Source of the DNA: Primula veris
Lineage: Eukaryota; Streptophyta; Magnoliopsida; Ericales; Primulaceae
DNA length: 64,000 bases
Assembly: GCA_963682055.1 (NCBI GenBank)
Contig: OY821741.1
Location: 19,831,211 to 19,895,210, forward strand
Direction: 5' to 3'
The notes under the pieces are model-generated. The model did no database searches. It worked only from the letters and a program-made list of their open reading frames with translations, and was not told the DNA's origin. This document shows, piece by piece, positions 57,365-64,000 of this stretch (position 1 is the stretch's first letter; every line of letters starts with the position of its first letter). A program made the position numbers and the translations under genes.

Positions 57365-58250
57365 GTCGTTATGCAGATTTGTAAGTTCAAAATAGTAAGA
57401 CCACTTTAACCCAATGTTTTAAGAGGTTGGTGGTTCAAATCCACTAGTATCTTGAAAATTTTCACACTTAGTTTAGATCTTCGTCACTTTGAAATAAACA
57501 TATGCACTTTAACTAAACACTATTTACTTTTAAATGAACCATATGCATTTTTAACTCAATTATGTTTACTTTCAACTCAACCCTATTCACTTTTTGTTGT
57601 ATCGTATGTACTTTCAGCTAAATCTTATGTACTTTTAGATCAACAATATGTACTTCAACCTGAAGCCTATGCATTTTAAGTTGAACTATATACACTATTT
57701 AACCTGAACCATATGTTCTTCCAGCATAAAATTATGTACTTCAATGGAACCTATGTGGTTTCAACCAAATCACTAGTATCTTGGAACCTATGTACTTTCA
57801 ACTTTTCTTTTTGTTGATTTTTTTTTTTTGGGGTGAAAGTGTTGTTATTGGTGATAAAAGCCATTTTTGGTGAGTAAACCCGCTTTATTTTGGTGAGAAA
57901 ATATGATTTTACGGCGAGAAAGATGCTCTATGCAAAGAATGCCATTTCTTTTGGTAAAAAAGGTCATTTTTTGTTGAAAAGGTCGCGTTTGGGGTTGAAA
58001 AATCACATTTCTTCTGAGAAAAGCCGCTCTACGAGTGATACGTCGCTTTTTTTTTTTGGAAAAAATCGATTGCGGTGAAAAAGATGATTTTTAGGTGAAA
58101 ATAGCCGGTTTTTGTGTGACAAGGCCATTTTTCGTGGAAAATACTACTTTATGAAATGAAGATCCGAGTTTTTTGTTGGGAAAAACCGATTGCGGTAAAA
58201 AACATTCTTTTGTCGTTTTCTTTTGTTGAAAAACCGAGTCGTTTTTATGT
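57365..58250 (+). repeat. Compound repeat family, copy 2
   Basis: The leader TTGGTGGTTCAAATCCAC (57426-57443) is followed by about 15 diverged 21-22-bp units (TATGTACTTTCAACTGAAC type) to about 57800. A T-rich spacer and then about 15 units of roughly 26 bp follow (GCCATTTTTGGTGAGAAAA type) to about 58250. Order and motifs match 45361-46340 about 12 kb upstream, but the second array is longer and the T-rich third array is absent. Confidence 0.7.
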
Positions 58251-59812
58251 ATTTTTTTAAATCTAGAATTTAATTTATATATAGATATATCTTTCTTTCT
58301 TACCATATATAAAATATTCTTGAATTTTTAGAGAGAGAAATGTTCACTTTTTTATTTTTTTCGGTAAGTAAGGGTATCATATATGAAAATGGGACTAACC
58401 GATATATACAATGAAAATCATATAAACAATTCTGAGTCGAACAAACAACACAAACCAAGGCCACAACGTACGTGGTGACAAGTAATACAAGGTCATAACA
58501 AATAAGTTACTTGGTAAAATTCAGAGTATAAGCCCTAAAATAAATATAACAAGCTTACTAATCGCAATAAACTTGCACAACAAGCAAATAAAACAAATAA
58601 GGCCTAATTCGTATCATGTCTAATCCAGTCTCATCAAGAAACTACCAACTTATGCTCTCTGAACTAGAAACCATCTAACTACAAATCTCGCCAAATACAA
58701 AGGAAATGACCAACCCTTAGGCTCATGAAAATTCTTGCCTCAACCTTGGTAGCATAACCCATAATCAGCCATCTTTACTTATCTCTATGAAATTTCATCA
58801 TGATGGAACCGTTTCCACGCTTTCCGAGCCAACAAACCAACCGAACCTCTATAAGCGAGATTAATCCAACAAGATACTTCACCAAAACATAAGGAAACTA
58901 TTGGCCAACTAACAATCTCATCAAGACCCATGCCCTATCAAGCTCTATAGCATAACTGAAAGTAAGTCTAACCGTTCAAAATAAAACTACGTACACGCTA
59001 ACCAAACCTACATAGCTCGTGCTTTATAAACTAGTTGCCACCCAACAATGTCAGACACTCGTCGTTTGGCTGACTACAAGACTCGTGAATAACAAGGTTA
59101 ACTCATAGTCACTCTCACATTTTATATAAACAAAATCCACCAGAATATAACTAGTACACGCTAAACCGAGTCTATGCCTAGTGACTAGATTTCTTCCCCA
59201 GTATAGAAGATCATATGAATGCACCTAACTAAACGGGATCGCCATACTGGTTTATCAACCCACTGACTATAGAGTACAATTCAAGCCTAAACTATTCAAA
59301 CAATCCTCAAAGCGGGCGTCCATATTCAAATAATCATTGCACAAAGAAAACAAATGTACAGTTATGCATGTACATAATATATATGCACATAAAACATGCT
59401 TAAAAGCCCAAAATAAGCTAACTCGCCCAACAAAACAAGGACTAAAATCTCACTCGTGCGACCGAGAAGTAAACAAACCGAACAAGCAAAGGGGCGGTGG
59501 AGGTACTGACCTTTTGATTTGACTATAGACCTTTTTGAAAAATTAAGTTCTTTGAATGGTGTAAGTAGGGCTAATAATGAGGCAAAACAAGACGAAAACA
59601 GTCTATTTCCTTTTCGTTTCAGTTAGTTTTAAGGTTTTTCGTTATCATTTTGTTTTTGTGACGCAATTTAATTTTTTTTTTCGTTTTCGTTTCGTTAAGG
59701 ATATAAATTTTTTCATTTCACCTCATAAATCATTTTTTATACTATATATGTTTTATTAAACCATATATTATCTAATATAATATTCTATAGATTTATTATT
59801 ACAAAGGGAGAG
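58251..59812. other. Intergenic, no gene recognised
   Basis: Unlike its neighbours this stretch is poor in long T runs and rich in AACC/CCAAC words, but it has no long frame and no recognised domain. Confidence 0.4.
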
Positions 59813-60034
59813 TGTTGTAGGATATTATTGGTCATCTTGGGCCTTACTCTATGTGCCTTTACTTGGGCCTATGTTGACTTTCCTACCATATGTAACCCTA
59901 CCCTCTATTATATAAAGAGGGTTATGGGGTCTCTTGATGTAATCTCCATACACTCATACTAATGAATAAACAATTCGTCTGTTATTTTTCTATATTTATA
60001 TACATATATATGTGAGCTAATATGTCACACAACA
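59813..60034 (+). repeat. 5' LTR of the truncated copia element, with TATA box
   Basis: Starts TGTTGTAGGATATT and ends CACACAACA (inverted terminus TGTTGT/ACAACA). TATATAAAGAGGG at 59909-59921 is the likely TATA box, and AATAAAC at 59964 a likely polyadenylation signal. No matching 3' LTR lies in the window. Confidence 0.8.
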
Positions 60035-62879
60035 TGTTATCAGCACTTTGCTATTGGAGATTGGAGTAAAAACTAGAAATTTGGGTACAGACTATAAACC
60101 TTGAGCTTTATTCGGGTTATAAAAGTTTGGGGTTTTAATAATTATTTTATCGACCTTCCCAACATACCGTGTGAATGGTACATAAATTCTAAAAGACAAA
60201 TCACAATACAGTACGGCATGATCACGTAATACTAATACTACTGTAATATGGTTATGTGTGATAGTGGATAATTACATGCTAGTAAATATCGTACATTGAA
60301 ACTGCATATGTAAATCACCCATGAAAAAAGCTGCATATTTTGTTATCATAGTAGTTATCTATCTAGTATTACTACATGTAGTCGTATGTATGTAAAAGTC
60401 TATAGTATATCACATAATTCCTATTGATTAAATATTACATGTCGTATGTTACTTGCGTGTATATTGTAAATTGGTAAACTTAGATTAACCTAATATATAC
60501 TGCCATGTTACTACTATATTATTTAATCATGCAATTATGTATAATAATAACGGCCATGTACTATTTTATTCAATGCCATGTACACATATGTATAATATGC
60601 TAATTTGCGAAATCATATATTTTCAAATTTAAGTTGAAAAAATTATGAAACTTCCCCAAATAGACTCACCTATTTGGATACGATGTCTAGGAAAGATATA
60701 GGCGGATAGTTGCAATCCTAATGAGGTCGGTGTATAAGTGGCATTCGTGCCCACCACACTCACCGTCTTACATCATCGTGTTCAAGTAAAGCTACAGAAA
60801 TGTGTTGACTAAATAATAATTTCCCCGAGTGTGTTTATATAGTGATGTGTGTTTCGTCGAATTGGTGTCTCAGTATCGACCCGTCGTTCAATCAATGAGA
60901 ACCAATTCACATAAGAAGCAAAACTAGTATTTTCGAACCTGTCGTTTCGAAACAAAGTTTGTGCTTGTGCAAACCATAAACATATAAACCGGTTTCTTTA
61001 TATGATAACTAATCCAAAACTCCCAACACATGTTGGATGCCATCTATGATGATGAAAATTGCAAAGCATAGTTGCGAAATGATTGTTTAGACGTTGATGT
61101 TATACGGTCACCACATGTTAGTCACCCTGATGTGTGAAAATATGATGCCCAAATTTTTTTGGATGCTATCTTAGATGAGTAAAACACGAGTTTGTTGTTA
61201 CTCTAAAGATGAAGGCTAAGGCGTCGATTTTATTATTCTACCACATTTGAGACGTGATGATGTTTATGGTGAACAAATGTCTAAAATTGACAAATTGGAG
61301 CGATCCTTTACCAAAATACTAGTTTGTAAAGTGTATTCCATAAGTAGTATCATGAATTTATATTCACTATGTTCCTTCATCTCCCATCTTTTGTGGATGA
61401 GAAAATTGCCCCATTGAGTAGTTTTTAATCCTATTGGGTCATTGGCGAATTGTTTGCCTGATAATAATGCTCTTCGTGGATATTTTTCCACGAATCGAGA
61501 ACCGAGACAAGGGTTATTTGTCTCGAACTATCGTGAGCCCGACGCTCCTCTAGGCAAGGGAGGTTTAGACAATCATCAAAACCGAAGACATATGGCTCCA
61601 AGACAGTCCTTGAAAGGAACAATAGGGCCCGTTGTCTCAAAGCAAGACACAATGCTCATTGAGCCAATTATCTGATATATAAATGACAAACGTCTTGCCC
61701 GGATAATCCTTTCATAGTTCACAACTATTATAAGGGTGTAAAAGTCATAGCTAATGTGGTTAAAGCTAACTGAAAGAAAACTCTTGAGACCCTCGGTTTT
61801 GTGGCGCAAATGAGTTTGATACCTTTATTTATTTATTTTTGAGCCGATTTGTTGCTCATCTGTATTATGTTTTTTCCATTTGAACCATACTTTTGGATTA
61901 TGGTTTGCTTGTTTGTTGAAATTTTCTCGGATTAATTTAAAGTATTATTTGAGCAAATTTCTCTGACAAATGTGACCAAACTTTAAATTATGAACCTTTA
62001 GGCAATACTTGTGGGTAGTTGATTTTCTGGAAATAGTCGGTAACAGTGTGCCACATAATTTCACCAACTACTTCCCTCAATGACAACGATTCTAGACCTG
62101 TCATTCCAAATCAAAATCTTTGGTAAAACCAAATTGATTTGTCAAATATGAAGCTTTATACTCTTATAGGTTATGTCGTACCTTGTTGAGTAATAAGATA
62201 TTCGAAAAAACTATTGTTATCTGGTAATAGCTCATGAAAGAATTGAAATTCTTTACACAAGATCCACTCAATACGACCAAAAGCGTATTATTGAGGAGTT
62301 GAGATGTCTTTTAAGTGGTTGTCACATCAGTTTTAAAACATTTAAAGTTACTTTATCATTTCGCCTATCATCGATTGATAAATAATTTAGATGCTAAGAT
62401 ATGATTTTCTGTACTATTATTCGCATGTCGTCGATTGATAAGAGCATTTTGATATTCTGGCATTGACAGGATGAGATATTCCTGAGTCAAAAGACAATAC
62501 TTGGTTTATAATCACATCGCATTTGTATTCTCTTTTAGGATATATTTCGTGACTGATCCAAAATTCATGCCAATAATGCTCTATTTTAAAGACTAGTATG
62601 TATCACAAAATTGACTCGTAGAATTCTTGTAAAGAATTGAAGGAGTTGTTGTGGACTTATCCAAGCATAACAGAGACCATTAAAAATTTATGGTTATGAT
62701 TGATGCTTCGACAATATGCTCACATGATAATTGTTGTCAACAGAAATACAGCATTTCCCAAACTTTTATCCCTATCATTAAGTTGATGGCTCATGATCCG
62801 AATTATCCTGAAAAGTCTAGTCGACTTGATAATGCCGAAGAGTAAGAATCGAAATTTTGATTTGAATTACTTGAGTTTG

Positions 62880-63595
62880 GGAATTGAAATTGAACATCCC
62901 GTCGATTATGTTCAAACCCAAATGGACTAACAGAAAGTTGATGATGCGACTGCAAATGACTGCACGCACTTCTTGGTCTAGCACACCAAGATTTATATTT
63001 CCGTGTGGGGTCATGCTATTTTGCTGCATTGGTCCGTCTGAGGCCCATAGTCACTCAAAACACTAAATGCGTACCAGTTGGTTACTGGTTATGAGCCAGA
63101 CGCCTCATATGAACGCATGTTTGAGTGCTTAATATTTTAATTGAGCCGCTATAGCGTTCAAAATATGGACCTCTGAAGGGGACATAAGTCGATTATGAAT
63201 CCCCTGCCTATCATTTGATAGAGTAACCTTGGCAAGCGATCTCTTTACCGCATGATATGAGAAAGTGACATCGTTAAGACTGTTCTCCCTGTCATTAGGG
63301 AGAGATTTGCATGTTACTGTTGATAAGGAACGACGTGAAGTAACGTGACATAACCCACTCAGTCATAGCTTGATCACCAAAACTGCATTTAGTGTTAAGT
63401 AAGTGCATAGACTCCCTCAAGTCTAACTAAATGCCAGACGTATTTAATGATCTTATGAGATGTCACGAGATCATTTATACCTGCTGCAAAATGCTTGCAA
63501 GGATAGACGTCCCTGTCGGATGCCGTGTTCCTGGCGTAACACGTTGCTTTGGCCGAACCCGCCAAGCAAAGTACGGTGCCGTCGGCCATCAGTCT
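62880..63595 (+). pseudogene. Copia integrase remnant
   Basis: Frames on the plus strand, broken by shifts and stops. Segments readable as ...TARTSWSSTP, then WGHAILLHWSV near 63004-63035, QLVTGYEP near 63075-63097, LFGC/YVP-like words near 63125, and ...YVGYESPAYHLIE near 63190-63225. LPDVFNDL-type and IDVPVGC words near 63430-63520 come from the linker between integrase and RT. Catalytic residues could not be placed with confidence. Confidence 0.65.
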
Positions 63596-63605
63596 GTATT
63601 TTACT

Positions 63606-63915
63606 ACCGATTAACAGTTTAGATACTGTAGTATCACTTTTAATAATTGAGATACTGATTTACGAATTCTACCACAGAACATAACATTAAACAAAATGAC
63701 GGAATTGCACTCATATTTTTTTTTTAATTAAAAGTAAGGATTGTCCACAAATTTCATAGATATTGACTTCAAATTGATACTCCGACCTTATTACAGCATA
63801 TAATATCAATATAAGGATTGATACCGTAAGTCTATGAAACTAGTTGGGTCCAATTACAAAATAGAAAATTAGAGGCTCCATTAACGAAATAAGATAAGCA
63901 ATTGACTTTTAGTTC
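63606..63915 (+). repeat. Dispersed direct repeat of about 300 bp, copy 2
   Basis: Counterpart of 36375-36672. Copy 2 has a short extra piece near 63619-63638 (AGTTTAGATACTGTAGTATC). It abuts the broken end of the copia integrase. Confidence 0.85.
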
Positions 63916-64000
63916 ACTTATGTTGGTCTTATGTTCCAAACTGTTCCAAACGAAATCTTAGAGAGGGAAAGATGAAGACCCTGTTCCATGATGATTAAAC
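63916..64000. other. Window end, nothing recognised
   Basis: Only 85 bases; no feature seen. Confidence 0.4.

Larger units (their letters stand above)
59813..63600 (+). mobile_element. Truncated Ty1/copia element (plus strand), LTR to integrase only
   Basis: The 5' LTR is 59813-60034. The primer-site position reads TGTTATCAGCAC (60035-60046), a diverged initiator-Met complement. Degenerate gag-like sequence may lie around 61430-61680 and integrase similarity lies at 62880-63590. No RT, RNase H or 3' LTR follows; the element stops at about 63600 where the dispersed 300-bp repeat begins. The gene order, LTR type and integrase C-terminal words (YVP-like, ARIDVPVG) suggest the Ivana/Oryco-type copia group, tentatively. 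Confidence 0.75.

Noticed and set aside
61431..61809. Open frames of 70-78 codons on both strands
   Set aside because: They lie in the degraded copia interior; weak nucleocapsid-like character was noted, but not enough to call a separate gene.

Overview
The window is nuclear DNA of a flowering plant, most probably a eudicot. It is AT-rich, its genes are split by GT-AG introns (one GC-AG), and it carries plant-type Ty1/copia and Ty3/gypsy LTR retrotransposons, small inverted-repeat elements and plant gene families. No RNA gene, CRISPR array or prokaryotic operon was seen. Exon boundaries were set by eye from splice sites, reading phase and recall of the families, with no alignment run.

Four host genes can be rebuilt across their introns. 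(1) A DNA-3-methyladenine glycosylase gene (+, 16099-19576, six exons, 272 aa). (2) A PTI1-like protein kinase gene (+, 27645-32088, seven exons, 363 aa). (3) A predicted plastid multi-span membrane protein (-, 36062-32362, five exons, 338 aa), convergent with the kinase. (4) A secreted defensin-like cysteine-rich peptide (-, 48034-47018, two exons, 76 aa, GC-AG intron), with a second signal-peptide exon left behind by a tandem duplication at 49680-49629. An F-box fragment lies at 1787-1578 and a possible orphan exon at 2672-2508.

The rest is mostly transposons. 2940-10755 is a decayed copia element with 1.3-1.4 kb LTRs and a perfect 5-bp target duplication; a paralogous copy of its empty target survives at about 12.2-12.7 kb. 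20934-24897 and 36977-42247 are two copia elements with short LTRs that start with TA instead of TG. 43605-44398 is a Ty3/gypsy integrase remnant. 51614-55303 is a Ty3-type element reduced to LTRs plus a piece of gag. 59813-63600 is a truncated plus-strand copia element. Small elements include a 645-bp Mutator-like element in glycosylase intron 1, a 597-bp hAT-like element at 25.3-25.9 kb, Stowaway-like MITEs inside kinase and membrane-protein introns, and a nested palindrome at 14466-14602.

Local duplication is a strong theme: about 2.77-2.94 plus 10.76-11.5 kb against 12.2-12.7 kb; 13.14-14.27 against 14.87-16.09 kb, directly upstream of the glycosylase; and 47.75-48.78 against 49.40-50.35 kb, around the defensin-like exon. 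The least familiar structure is a compound repeat family in two copies (45.36-46.34 and 57.37-58.25 kb): a tRNA T-arm-like leader, a 21-bp in-frame array, then an array of about 26 bp.
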